Assembly: GCA_022794215.1 (NCBI GenBank)
Contig: JAAWEH010000021.1
Location: forward strand, 1-64,000
Direction: 5' to 3'
Length of the DNA stretch: 64,000 nucleotides
Source of the DNA: Oscillospiraceae bacterium
GTDB lineage: Bacteria; Bacillota; Clostridia; Oscillospirales; Oscillospiraceae
The position numbers and the translations under genes are program-made. Below the pieces are notes generated by a model, which saw only the letters and a program-made list of their open reading frames with translations, searched no databases and was not told the origin of the DNA. Shown here in pieces: positions 31,261 to 40,141 of the stretch. The first letter of the stretch is position 1; every line of letters begins with the position of its first letter.

Positions 31261-32397
31261 ATGAAAAAGAAGAACTGGTTAGCGATCCTCTTGACCCTGA
31301 GCATGATCCTGTGTCTGGCCGCCTGCGGCGGCGGGACAACTCAGACCCCGGCGCCTTCCGCTGCCCCCGGCGTGGAGAACAGCGAGAACGTGACTACCCC
31401 TGAAAAGACCTACAACGTCGTTCTGGTGCTGGCCAATACTCTGGGCGACAAAGCCTTCTCCGACATGGTTTGGGCCGGTGTTCAGATGGCCAAGGAGCAG
31501 AACCCCCTGGTGGGCAACATCAAGGCCATCGAGCTCCAGGGCGACACCACCACTCCCGTGCCTACCATGACCGAGCTGGCCGAGTCCAAGGAGTGGGATA
31601 TCATCATCACCGGCACCTTCAGCCTGAAGGAAGCCATTATGACCGTGGCCGAGCAGTTCCCCGAGCAGAAGTTCATCATTTATGATGCCGACCTGGATTA
31701 CAGCAACGGCGCTTTTGCCAACTGCGCTTCCTTCGCGGCTCTGCAGAACGAGGGTTCCTTCCTGGGCGGCGCTCTGGCTGCCCTGATGTCCGAGACCGGC
31801 GTGATCGGCTTCGTGGGCGGCAAGGAGACCAGCTCCGTCAGCGACTTCCTGGTGGGCTACATCGAGGGCGCTGCCTATGTCAATCCTGACATCACTGTCC
31901 GCTCCTCCTTCGTCGGCAACTTTACCGATACCGCTAAGGCCAAGGAGCTGGCCCTGGCTCAGCACGCTCAGGGCGCTGACGTGATCTACGCCGTGTGTTC
32001 CGGCGCCGGCCCTGGCGTTTACGGCGCTGCTGCTGAGAACAACTTCTGGGCTTTGGGCGTGGACTCTGACCAGTCCCTCATCTTTGAGGAGACCAATCCC
32101 GCCATCGCCAATGCCGTTATGACCTCTGTGGTGAAGAACTTCGACGTGATCCTCTGCAAAGCCATCAACGACGTGATCGCCGGCGACTTTGAGTGGGGCG
32201 TCCACAACGCCATTAACCTGGCTGACGGTGGTATCGGCCTGGCTGAGAACAGCTACTATGAGGCTGCCGTGCCCGCCGATATCCGTGCTCAGATCGACGA
32301 GCTGGCCGGCAAGATCGAGAGCGGCGAGATCCAGGTCAGCACCGCCATTGGTATGGAGGCTGACGTTTACGAGGCTCTGAAGGCTTCCGTAAACTAA
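31261..32397 (+). CDS. BMP/PnrA-like lipoprotein, nucleoside ABC transporter substrate-binding protein
   Basis: Lipobox LCLAACGGG; BMP family core LVLANTLGDKAFSDMVWAGVQMAKE. Confidence 0.9.
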   Translation: MKKKNWLAILLTLSMILCLAACGGGTTQTPAPSAAPGVENSENVTTPEKTYNVVLVLANTLGDKAFSDMVWAGVQMAKEQNPLVGNIKAIELQGDTTTPVPTMTELAESKEWDIIITGTFSLKEAIMTVAEQFPEQKFIIYDADLDYSNGAFANCASFAALQNEGSFLGGALAALMSETGVIGFVGGKETSSVSDFLVGYIEGAAYVNPDITVRSSFVGNFTDTAKAKELALAQHAQGADVIYAVCSGAGPGVYGAAAENNFWALGVDSDQSLIFEETNPAIANAVMTSVVKNFDVILCKAINDVIAGDFEWGVHNAINLADGGIGLAENSYYEAAVPADIRAQIDELAGKIESGEIQVSTAIGMEADVYEALKASVN

Positions 32398-32432
32398 GAA
32401 AAACGAACAAACAGTGCGGCGAGGAGGCTGCC

Positions 32433-33995
32433 ATGGAACAGGAATATGAATACGTCCTTTCGATGCAGAACATCACAAAAATCTATAAGGACGGTTTTGT
32501 AGCCAATAAAAATATCGACTTCTCTGTTCGGAAGGGAGATATCCACGGGCTGGTGGGAGAAAACGGCGCCGGAAAGAGCACCCTGATGAAGGTGCTGTTC
32601 GGCCAGGAGCCTCCCGAGACCGGCAAGATCTTCTTTAAGGGCCAGGAGGTCAGTATCGGCAGTCCCCTTGCTGCGCTGAAATTGGGGATCGGGATGGTGC
32701 ACCAGCATTTTATGCTGGTGCCCTCCCTTACTGTGGCCGAGAACATGGTCTTCGGCATGGAGCCCACCAAGGGTGGGATCTTCAACTATAAGGAAGCGGT
32801 TCGGCTGACGGAGGAGGTGGCCCGGAAGTACGGGTTGCCCATCGACCCCAACATGAAGATCCGGGATCTGTACGTAGGCCAGAAGCAGCGGGTGGAGATT
32901 CTGAAAATGCTGCTGCGCAACGTGGAGGTGCTGATCCTGGACGAGCCCACCGCGGTGCTGACTCCCCAGGAGACCGAGGAGCTGTTTGTCCAGCTGGTGA
33001 AGCTGAAGGAGCAGGGATATACCATTATCTTTATCTCCCACAAGCTCAACGAGATCAAGCAGATCTGTGATCGGCTTACCGTGCTGCGGGACGGCTGCTC
33101 CATTCAGACGGTGGATGTGGACAGCGTTACCGAGCAGGACATCTCCCAGATGATGGTGGGGCGCAATGCGGTGAACTCCATCGTGAAAACCCCGCCCAAG
33201 CCGGGGAATGTGAAGCTGCGGGTGGAGCGGCTCAACTATTTCAACAGCTTTGGCAAGCAGGTGCTGAAGAACGTATCCTTCCGGGTGCGCAGCGGCGAGA
33301 TCCTGGGTGTTGCCGGCATCGAGGGCAACGGACAGCGGGAGATCTCCGAGATGATCTCCGGCATCGACAGCATCCAAAGCGGCGAAATCCTGGTCAACGG
33401 CGACTCGGTAAAGGGAAAGTCGGTTCGGGAGATCCGGGAGATGGGCGTGGCCCATATTTCCGAGGACCGGATGACCTACGGTGCGGCGGCGGAGGCCAGT
33501 ATTGAGCAAAATCTGATCTCCGACCGGTTCTACAAAAAAGAGTATCAGCACGGCCAGATCCTGAATAAGAAAGTGATCCAGTCCAGGGCCAAGGAGCTGA
33601 TCCAAAGCTTTACCATCAAATGCGACGGGGGAGAAGCCCCGGTCAAGACCCTTTCCGGCGGCAATATCCAGAAGGTGGTGGCCGCCCGGGAATTCTCCCA
33701 GGCTCCGCACCATGTTATGGTGGCCAATCAGCCCACCCGAGGCATCGACGTGGGCGCCAGCGAGCTGATCCGGGAGAAGCTGATCGCCCTGCGGGACGCA
33801 GGCTCGGCCGTGCTCCTTATCTCTGCGGATATGGGGGAGCTGCGGGAGGTCAGCGACAGCCTGATCGTGCTGTGCAACGGCCGGATCGTGGCCTATTTCG
33901 AGACGCTGGATCAGCTGAGCGAGAATGAGCTGGGCGAATACATGCTGGGACTGAAGGAACAGACGCCGGAAGAGATCGCGAGGTGCTGCAAATGA
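32433..33995 (+). CDS. ABC transporter ATP-binding protein (duplicated ATPase, nucleoside/sugar type)
   Basis: GLVGENGAGKSTLMKVLFGQ Walker A; second ATPase half KTLSGGNIQKVVAAREFSQ signature. Confidence 0.95.
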   Translation: MEQEYEYVLSMQNITKIYKDGFVANKNIDFSVRKGDIHGLVGENGAGKSTLMKVLFGQEPPETGKIFFKGQEVSIGSPLAALKLGIGMVHQHFMLVPSLTVAENMVFGMEPTKGGIFNYKEAVRLTEEVARKYGLPIDPNMKIRDLYVGQKQRVEILKMLLRNVEVLILDEPTAVLTPQETEELFVQLVKLKEQGYTIIFISHKLNEIKQICDRLTVLRDGCSIQTVDVDSVTEQDISQMMVGRNAVNSIVKTPPKPGNVKLRVERLNYFNSFGKQVLKNVSFRVRSGEILGVAGIEGNGQREISEMISGIDSIQSGEILVNGDSVKGKSVREIREMGVAHISEDRMTYGAAAEASIEQNLISDRFYKKEYQHGQILNKKVIQSRAKELIQSFTIKCDGGEAPVKTLSGGNIQKVVAAREFSQAPHHVMVANQPTRGIDVGASELIREKLIALRDAGSAVLLISADMGELREVSDSLIVLCNGRIVAYFETLDQLSENELGEYMLGLKEQTPEEIARCCK

Positions 33996-35071
33996 ACAAA
34001 ACAAAAAAGATCGAAGCCTTGTTCTTTGTGATCCGGGACATCTGCGCCATCGGGATCGCGCTGCTCATCTCCCTGGCGCTGATCTTCGCAGTGAGCCAGG
34101 ATGGCTGGGGGGCTTTTCGGCTCTTCATTTTGGGGCCGCTGCAGACAGTGAGCCGGATGGGATACATTGTGGAGAAGATGATCCCCCTCATGTTTACCGG
34201 CGTAGGCGTATGCCTCATGGTTCGCTGCGGTCAGATGAACATGAGCAGCGAGGGAGCCTTCTACCTGGGCGGCGTGGCCTGCGCCGCGGCTGCCATCTAC
34301 CTGCCTCTGCCCGCCGGAGTCCATCCCCTGGTTTGTATGATCTTTGCCGGTGTGGTGGGCGCTCTAGCCTGCAGTGTGACGGCGGTGCTGCATACCAAGT
34401 TCCATGCGTTGACCATCGTCACCTCTCTGATGATGAACTACATTTGTCTTTATATCGGCCAGTATTTCATCAACCATCCCATGTGGGATGTGGCGTCGGG
34501 CTATCAGGCCTCTTATAAGTATACCGAGAGCGCCTTGCTGCCCCGGCTCTTTTCCCGGACAAATATCCATGCCGGACTTTTCTTCGCCATCGCGGTGGTC
34601 ATTTTCGGCCACATCCTGCTGGAGAAGAGTACCTTTGGCTACCGGATCAAGATGGTGGGAACCAATCCCCGGTTTGCCAAGTATTCCGGCATCAATGTCA
34701 CGGCTACCATCATCATCTGCGAGCTGATCGGCGGCTTTTTGGCCGGTTTCGGCGGCGCGGTGGAGCAGCTTGGCATGTACAAGCGCTTTGAGTATTCGGG
34801 GCTTTCTGGCCACGGCTTTGACGGCGTTATGATCGCAGTCATTGCAGGCAACAACCCCAAATACATTCCCCTGGCCGCCCTGTTCCTGGCCTATGTGCGG
34901 GTAGGTGCGGAGGCCATGGCCCGGATGTCCGATGTGCCGCCGGAGCTGGTGTCCATCGTGCAGTCGGTGGTCATCATGCTGGTGGTGGCTGAGAAGTTCC
35001 TGGCAGGCTGGAAGCATCGGGTCATCGCCAAAGAGTCCATGAAGGATCTGGCGCTCACGGAGGTGAAGTAA
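33992..35071 (+). CDS. ABC transporter permease (BMP-associated)
   Basis: Multi-TM; GEGAFYLGGVACAA-like region; ATGA overlap with the ATPase gene. Confidence 0.93.
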   Translation: MNKTKKIEALFFVIRDICAIGIALLISLALIFAVSQDGWGAFRLFILGPLQTVSRMGYIVEKMIPLMFTGVGVCLMVRCGQMNMSSEGAFYLGGVACAAAAIYLPLPAGVHPLVCMIFAGVVGALACSVTAVLHTKFHALTIVTSLMMNYICLYIGQYFINHPMWDVASGYQASYKYTESALLPRLFSRTNIHAGLFFAIAVVIFGHILLEKSTFGYRIKMVGTNPRFAKYSGINVTATIIICELIGGFLAGFGGAVEQLGMYKRFEYSGLSGHGFDGVMIAVIAGNNPKYIPLAALFLAYVRVGAEAMARMSDVPPELVSIVQSVVIMLVVAEKFLAGWKHRVIAKESMKDLALTEVK

Positions 35072-35073
35072 GA

Positions 35074-36048
35074 ATGGAAAGTGTATTGGGATATATCTTC
35101 TCTGTTGAGTTTATCGTAGCCATTCTTCGGATGAGTACCCCTCTGATCCTGTGCTCCATGGGCGTGCTGCTGGTTCGGAATTCCGGTGTGGTCTGCATCG
35201 CCTTTGAATCCATGATGCTGGCCGCCGCCCTGGGCGGCGTGCTGGGCAGCGCTTACTCCCAAAACCTGGTGGTGGGCCTTTTGTGCGGCATTGCCATGAG
35301 CGTGGTGTTTGCCATGCTGTTTGGATTCTTTGTTTTGGTTTTGAAAGCCAACAATATGTTGGTGAGTCTGGCCCTCAATACGCTGGGAAGCGGCGGCACG
35401 GTATTCATTCTGTTTGCCTTCACCGGTGACCGTGGCAGCTCCACCAGCCTTCAAAGCCTGCAGTTCCCGGTAATCAACATTCCTGTTATTGAGGATATCC
35501 CCATTCTGGGAAGCATCCTGTCCGGACACAATCTGCTGACCTATGTGGCGATCCTCAGCGTTCCCGTGGTGTACATCATCCTGATGAAAACGCCCCTTGG
35601 CCTCCGGATCCGTGCGGTAGGCGAGAATGAGAACGCTGCCGAGTCCCTGGGCACCAGCGCCATGAAGACCCGGTTCATCGCCCTGTTCATTGCCGGCATC
35701 TTTGCCGGACTGGCGGGCATGTACATGTCCATGGCCTATGTGGTGGCCTTTACCCGGGATATGATCGCGGGCCGCGGCTTTATCGCCATTGCCGCCCAGA
35801 ACCTGGGTGGGTTCATGCCTGTACCCACCTTCATCTGGGCCCTGGTGTTCGGCGCCTCCAACGCCATTGCCAATGCGTTCCAGGCCATCCAGATGCCGCC
35901 GGAGTTCCTGCAGATGTTCCCCTATGTGGCCACGGTGGTGGGTCTGCTGCTGGTGGGTATGAACATCAACCACCAGGAAAAGAAAAAGACCCAGGAGATC
36001 GAGAAAAAGTCCAGACTGGCAGACGCCGCCCATGGAGGGAATGGATGA
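35074..36048 (+). CDS. ABC transporter permease (BMP-associated)
   Basis: Multi-TM; NSGVVCIAFESMMLAAALGGVLGS; TPLGLRIRAVGENENAAESLG. Confidence 0.93.
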   Translation: MESVLGYIFSVEFIVAILRMSTPLILCSMGVLLVRNSGVVCIAFESMMLAAALGGVLGSAYSQNLVVGLLCGIAMSVVFAMLFGFFVLVLKANNMLVSLALNTLGSGGTVFILFAFTGDRGSSTSLQSLQFPVINIPVIEDIPILGSILSGHNLLTYVAILSVPVVYIILMKTPLGLRIRAVGENENAAESLGTSAMKTRFIALFIAGIFAGLAGMYMSMAYVVAFTRDMIAGRGFIAIAAQNLGGFMPVPTFIWALVFGASNAIANAFQAIQMPPEFLQMFPYVATVVGLLLVGMNINHQEKKKTQEIEKKSRLADAAHGGNG

Positions 36049-36049
36049 C

Positions 36050-37054
36050 ATGACAAAACCGAAGATCATTATGGACGTGGATACCGGCACTGATGACGCC
36101 GTAGCCCTGACCCTGGCCATGCTGGGCGGGGAGGTAGACCTGCTGGGCGTCACCACGGTGAACGGAAACCTGGAGCTGAAGCTCACCACAGACAACACCC
36201 TGCGGGTGGTGGATTTCTGCGGAAAGGGGGAGGAGATCAAGGTATACAGCGGCTGCGAATATCCCCTGGTCTCCACCCTGTCTCCCACCAGCGCCCAGTC
36301 CCTTCGCCCCATCCCCAAGCGGGAAGGCGTGAAGGTGCCCTTCATCATGCACGCCGACCACCTGCCCCTGCCGGAGACTTCGCTGAAGGCCCAGGAGAAG
36401 CGGGCGGTGGTGTGGCTTATCGAGACGGTGATGGCCTCCCAGCCGGGAACCGTTACCATCGTAGCCCTGGGCCCCCTGACCAACATTGCCGCGGCAATGC
36501 GCGCCGAGCCCGCCTTCGCTTCCCGCCTGCAGGAGATCGTGCTCATGGGCGGCGGCGACCGGATCGGCAACGCCAGCGCCGCGGCGGAGTTTAACATCTG
36601 GGCGGATCCTGAGGCCGCTGAAATCGTACTCCAGAGCGGCTGCAAGATCAGCCTGATCCCCCTGGACGCTACCCACGAGGCGGAGGTCTCCGCAGCCCAG
36701 GCCGCCGAGATCGAGGCCATCGGCAGCAAGGAGGCCAAGTTTGTGGCCGAGGTGATCCGGGAGCGGATCGGGGGCTACAGCGAGCGGGATCCGGAGCTGG
36801 CCGCAAAGCAGACAGCGCCCCTCCACGACGCTCTGGCCCTGTGCTATTTCCTGCACCCCGAGTGCATCACCAAGAAGATAGAGACAGTGTGCCATGTGGA
36901 TGTTTCCGGCGGCGTGTGCTACGGAAGAACCATGGTGGATCGCCGGGCCAACCTGGTGATGGAGGAGCCCAACTGCACCTTCGCCTTGGGTGCGGATCGG
37001 GAGTGGTTTTTGGGATGGCTGATGGGAATTTTGAAGAAAGCCGCCCAAGGATAA
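36050..37054 (+). CDS. Inosine/uridine-preferring nucleoside hydrolase
   Basis: KIIMDVDTGTDDAVALTLAM (DxDxGxDDA) IUNH signature; ALGPLTNIAAAMRAEP. Confidence 0.95.
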   Translation: MTKPKIIMDVDTGTDDAVALTLAMLGGEVDLLGVTTVNGNLELKLTTDNTLRVVDFCGKGEEIKVYSGCEYPLVSTLSPTSAQSLRPIPKREGVKVPFIMHADHLPLPETSLKAQEKRAVVWLIETVMASQPGTVTIVALGPLTNIAAAMRAEPAFASRLQEIVLMGGGDRIGNASAAAEFNIWADPEAAEIVLQSGCKISLIPLDATHEAEVSAAQAAEIEAIGSKEAKFVAEVIRERIGGYSERDPELAAKQTAPLHDALALCYFLHPECITKKIETVCHVDVSGGVCYGRTMVDRRANLVMEEPNCTFALGADREWFLGWLMGILKKAAQG

Positions 37055-37061
37055 AAACGGA

Positions 37062-37096
37062 AAAAAGCCCCGGGAGCATTGCTCCCGGGGCTTTTC
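37062..37096 (+). terminator. Intrinsic terminator (convergent)
   Basis: aaaagccccgggagc att gctcccggggctttt. Confidence 0.9.
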
Positions 37097-37122
37097 TGCG
37101 TCATTTGGAGAAAATATGCCGG

Positions 37123-37722
37123 TCAAATCGTGGGCTCGATGCCTGCCTCATCGGTGTACCGCACCTCCACGGTAATATTTCCCACCCTGTCCTGGGCTTC
37201 CTGAAACATGGCGCAGATCTTGTCCACATACTCGGTAAAGCCCTCGTTGTCTCCATACGGGATCCCGGTATAGTGCCGGGGCCGCAGGATGGTGAAATCG
37301 TCGCCCTTATAGGGCAGCCCCGTCAAAATATCCCACAGCGCACTGAAATTCTCCCCATACCATTCATCCCATTCCATTGTCCGCCGCAGCTCCAGCCACA
37401 GCTCGGCCACGTACTTGCAAGGGGACAGATCCACCGTCACCTGCTCCCGGGGGAGGAGAACATAGTCAAAGTGCTCCTTTCCCAGCTCCTCCCGCAGACG
37501 GTCAAACAGGGCAAGCACCTGCTTCAGAGCCTCTCCTGCCTCTCCGTAAGGTTCGTCGGCATAGCGGATCTCCACCCGGAGATCTTCCCCACAGTTGCGG
37601 ATATAGCGCTCCAACTCCTCCAGGGAGTAGATCTTGGGTTCGATCTCAAATTCGATGGAAAGAACCCGCCAAATGCCTGCCTCGTCGTTCCATTTGCCAA
37701 ACCAAGGCTCCACCAGTCTCAT
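37123..37722 (-). CDS. Barstar-like immunity protein
   Basis: C-terminal half carries DEWYGENFSALWDILTGLPYKGDDFTILRP, matching the barstar family pattern YxxNxxALWDxLTG; overlaps the toxin stop by 4 bp. Confidence 0.8.
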   Translation of the reverse strand: MRLVEPWFGKWNDEAGIWRVLSIEFEIEPKIYSLEELERYIRNCGEDLRVEIRYADEPYGEAGEALKQVLALFDRLREELGKEHFDYVLLPREQVTVDLSPCKYVAELWLELRRTMEWDEWYGENFSALWDILTGLPYKGDDFTILRPRHYTGIPYGDNEGFTEYVDKICAMFQEAQDRVGNITVEVRYTDEAGIEPTI

Positions 37723-38351
37723 ATCTCATCCTCCGCCTTTCCGTCATAGGTTATCTCATAAAAGGTAAGATAGTGGTCATAGGTTACAAAGATCAGCCCG
37801 TCATTGGAAAACAGGATCCGGTGTGCGTTGCGCCGTCCCTCATAATAATTGATGTCTGCCTCATACCAGATCCGACCAGGCGCGGAGGGAAGGTGTCCGT
37901 CCGTGTTGTTGTAGATCCCGCCAAATATCATTTTGCCGGGAGCATATTGCCTGGGAACTTTTCCTTCATTCCATTTTAATTTTTTAATTTCCTCTTTCGA
38001 AATATAGTAATCCGGCAGTCGTCCATAATGGACGAGCCAATAGTCAGCGCCGTTTTCTCCATCTTTCGTGGCGCCGCCGGGTGTGATTGTCTCCATAGGA
38101 ATTATAACACACCGACAGTGGTTGTGCAAGGGCGGCTCCACCTCCGGCCATTCATCCATAGCGTAGACCTTTCCATGGTGTCCCCGGCATTCTTTGCACA
38201 GCTTGGGATCCAGCACGGCGCTCCAATGTTTCCAGTGAACGCTCCGGGCCGTTTCCGGGAAAAACGTATCCAAAAGACCTTTGCGCGTAGCCGCCGCCCA
38301 ATGTAAAGGATCTGCTGTTAAGACAGCTCCATATGTGTTTTTTCGGTACAT
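37719..38351 (-). CDS. Barnase-type ribonuclease toxin with N-terminal MuF/phage-head-morphogenesis-like Cys/His region
   Basis: C-terminal GRLPDYYISKEEIKKLKW...APGKMIFGGIYNNTDGHLPSAPGRIWYEADINYYEGRRNAHRILFSNDGLIFVTYDHYLTFYEI follows barnase motif by motif; N-terminal CKECRGHHGKVYAMDEWPEVEPPLHNHCRC; ORF extends to 38366, RBS favours Met at 38351. Confidence 0.85.
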   Translation of the reverse strand: MYRKNTYGAVLTADPLHWAAATRKGLLDTFFPETARSVHWKHWSAVLDPKLCKECRGHHGKVYAMDEWPEVEPPLHNHCRCVIIPMETITPGGATKDGENGADYWLVHYGRLPDYYISKEEIKKLKWNEGKVPRQYAPGKMIFGGIYNNTDGHLPSAPGRIWYEADINYYEGRRNAHRILFSNDGLIFVTYDHYLTFYEITYDGKAEDEI

Positions 38352-38433
38352 AAAGCCCTCCCGCATATATGCCTTTGCTCATATGCGTTTCAGGCGTTTC
38401 TGTTGTATGTTTGGATACATCGGGCAACAAAAA

Positions 38434-38468
38434 ACATCGGCAAATTTCTGATCGAAATTTGCCGATGT
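38434..38468 (-). terminator. Terminator-like hairpin beside the tRNA 3'-end duplicate
   Basis: acatcggcaaattt / aaatttgccgatgt, 14 bp arms. Confidence 0.7.
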
Positions 38469-38472
38469 ATGC

Positions 38473-38501
38473 TTGCGGAGGCAGGACTTGAACCTGCGAC
38501 C
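38473..38501 (-). repeat. Duplicate of the 3' end of initiator tRNA gene (att-like direct repeat)
   Basis: 29 bp ttgcggaggcaggacttgaacctgcgacc identical to 39670..39698 within tRNA-fMet. Confidence 0.85.
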
Positions 38502-38509
38502 GATCGGCT

Positions 38510-38689
38510 ATGAGCCGCAAGGTCACTCTCGTCGAGGGGAATGCCATCCTCCAAAACGCCAGCAACCGTAGCCGCATGGAGCGGAGCAACACTGACAACC
38601 TCCAGGCGCTGAAAGACGGGGTCATGGCCGAACTGACCAAGCCCCCGGAGTACAAGGAAGCTCTCTTTGGAAAGGCGGGTGGAAAATAA
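38510..38689 (+). CDS. Small hypothetical protein, 59 aa (or truncated gene tail)
   Basis: MSRKVTLVEGNAILQNASNRSRMERSNTDNLQALKDGVMAELTKPPEYKEALFGKAGGK*; begins 9 bp from the tRNA repeat; followed by a hairpin. Confidence 0.45.
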   Translation: MSRKVTLVEGNAILQNASNRSRMERSNTDNLQALKDGVMAELTKPPEYKEALFGKAGGK

Positions 38690-38690
38690 A

Positions 38691-38717
38691 AATGCCGGAG
38701 TTCACTGAACTCCGGCA
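38691..38717 (+). terminator. Hairpin terminator after small ORF
   Basis: atgccggagttc act gaactccggcat. Confidence 0.7.
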
Positions 38718-38751
38718 TAATATTTCTGAGGATAGGATTCATGTTTCGTAC

Positions 38752-39456
38752 TCAAAGAAGCTGTTGCTCTTGCAAACAGCCTTGCTCTGTTCCCTCGCTC
38801 CGCGTTTCCAGAATGAGCATCCGCCCCTCCTGCTGGCAGCGCTTCCTGATTTGACCGATATAGTGCTGCAAATCGCCTGAGGTTTCTATCAAAAGGTGAT
38901 CGTGATATTCGCCGCAGACCAAGCAGAGTTCATATGGATCTTCCTCCCGGAGCTCCGGCCTGCCAGCGGCCCATCCGCGGGGCATTTCTCGCGCTCCATG
39001 GCCGTAATATGTGGCTGTTGCAAGGCCGCCCATGGGGATCAGAGGGAGCAGCTTGGGGCCATCGAACTCAGATAGGGCAGTCAAGTCATTCTTTTCCCCA
39101 CAATATACCTGTCCGCCCTGACTTTGATACTCGGATATGTATGCTTCTTGCAGCGGGTCGACAGGTTTCCGATAAGACTTGCGGAAAAGCCCTTTCCTCT
39201 GACTGCGCCAAAATTGGCCCCCCAAAAGTTCTTCCACAACAAAGGGAAAGGAGGACAGCAATTCCGCGCCGAGGGAGCGCGCCAGATTTCCGAAAGAGGG
39301 ATCGCTATCCTCATAGTACGGCATGACGCAAAGCAGATTTTTCCCGCCGGAATACTGTCCGCCATAGTCCCGGTAGTAGTCACCAAGATAGAGTTTGACC
39401 GTATTGACAGGCTTGTCCTGACTCTTCGGCGTTCTGTCTTTATGGAAGAAAAACAT
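38752..39456 (-). CDS. Hypothetical protein inside the tRNA-flanked segment
   Basis: 234 aa, no recognised family; contains ELCLVCGEYHDHLLIE. Confidence 0.6.
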   Translation of the reverse strand: MFFFHKDRTPKSQDKPVNTVKLYLGDYYRDYGGQYSGGKNLLCVMPYYEDSDPSFGNLARSLGAELLSSFPFVVEELLGGQFWRSQRKGLFRKSYRKPVDPLQEAYISEYQSQGGQVYCGEKNDLTALSEFDGPKLLPLIPMGGLATATYYGHGAREMPRGWAAGRPELREEDPYELCLVCGEYHDHLLIETSGDLQHYIGQIRKRCQQEGRMLILETRSEGTEQGCLQEQQLL

Positions 39457-39631
39457 CTACAATCACTCCACTGCTGTAATGTCAACGACCCACCGGCCCA
39501 GCGCGCTGCCTGTCCACCTGCCGCCAATACTTGCTATGGAAGAATACGTCTTTTTTTCGATAAAGTCCCGTATGGGTCAAAAGATGGGTCAAACTTTCTG
39601 CCCCTCAAAAATCCGGGCCCAAAAGAAATAG

Positions 39632-39665
39632 AAAGTCACCGTTTCCAGAAAGAAACGGTGACTTT
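39632..39665 (-). terminator. Terminator hairpin downstream of tRNA-fMet
   Basis: aaagtcaccgtttc / gaaacggtgacttt, T-rich on minus strand. Confidence 0.75.
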
Positions 39666-39666
39666 A

Positions 39667-39742
<76 letters not shown>

Positions 39743-39858
39743 CTATATAGGGCCCTCCAAAAAGCGGAACACTTTTTGAAAAAGAAAGAAGGAACCTGTG
39801 GCTATGAAGCTTTCGGCGGCCCTTTGCCAAAAGGGAAATGAAACAGGCTTCCTATGAC

Positions 39859-39946
39859 TGGTGCCGGAGACCGGAGTCGAACCGGCACGTTCTTTTGGAA
39901 CACAGGATTTTAAGTCCCGGGCGTCTACCAATTCCGCCACTCCGGC
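39859..39946 (-). tRNA. tRNA-Leu (TAA), CCA encoded
   Basis: GCCGGAGTGGCGGAATTGGTAGACGCCCGGGACTTAAAATCC...GGTTCGACTCCGGTCTCCGGCACCA; long variable arm. Confidence 0.95.
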
Positions 39947-40141
39947 ATGGATGGCACGGGTCTTTTCAGTGCTCAATTACTATACCATAGCTTCCCCATG
40001 GTGTCAAGGGAAAATTCCAATAGAAGGTAAAATTTTCCAAATCCACATTGGAAGATAGGGAGCGGATATCTTTTCCTTTACAAGCCGGAATCCTTTGGAT
40101 ATAATAGGAACCGATAAATTTTAAGAATGTGAGTGTGGATC

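Noticed and set aside
32394-36738. Minus-strand ORFs of 536 and 615 aa over the ABC transporter and nucleoside hydrolase genes
   Set aside because: The opposite strand encodes clear ABC ATPase, permeases and IUNH; no motifs on the minus strand.
38152-38742. 196-aa minus-strand ORF spanning toxin start, hairpin and tRNA repeat
   Set aside because: Overlaps the toxin gene, a terminator hairpin and the tRNA duplicate; not plausible as protein.
39460-39640. Possible integrase C-terminal relic next to tRNA-fMet
   Set aside because: Short minus-strand open stretches exist, but I could not identify an integrase motif (R..H-x-x-R..Y) with confidence.
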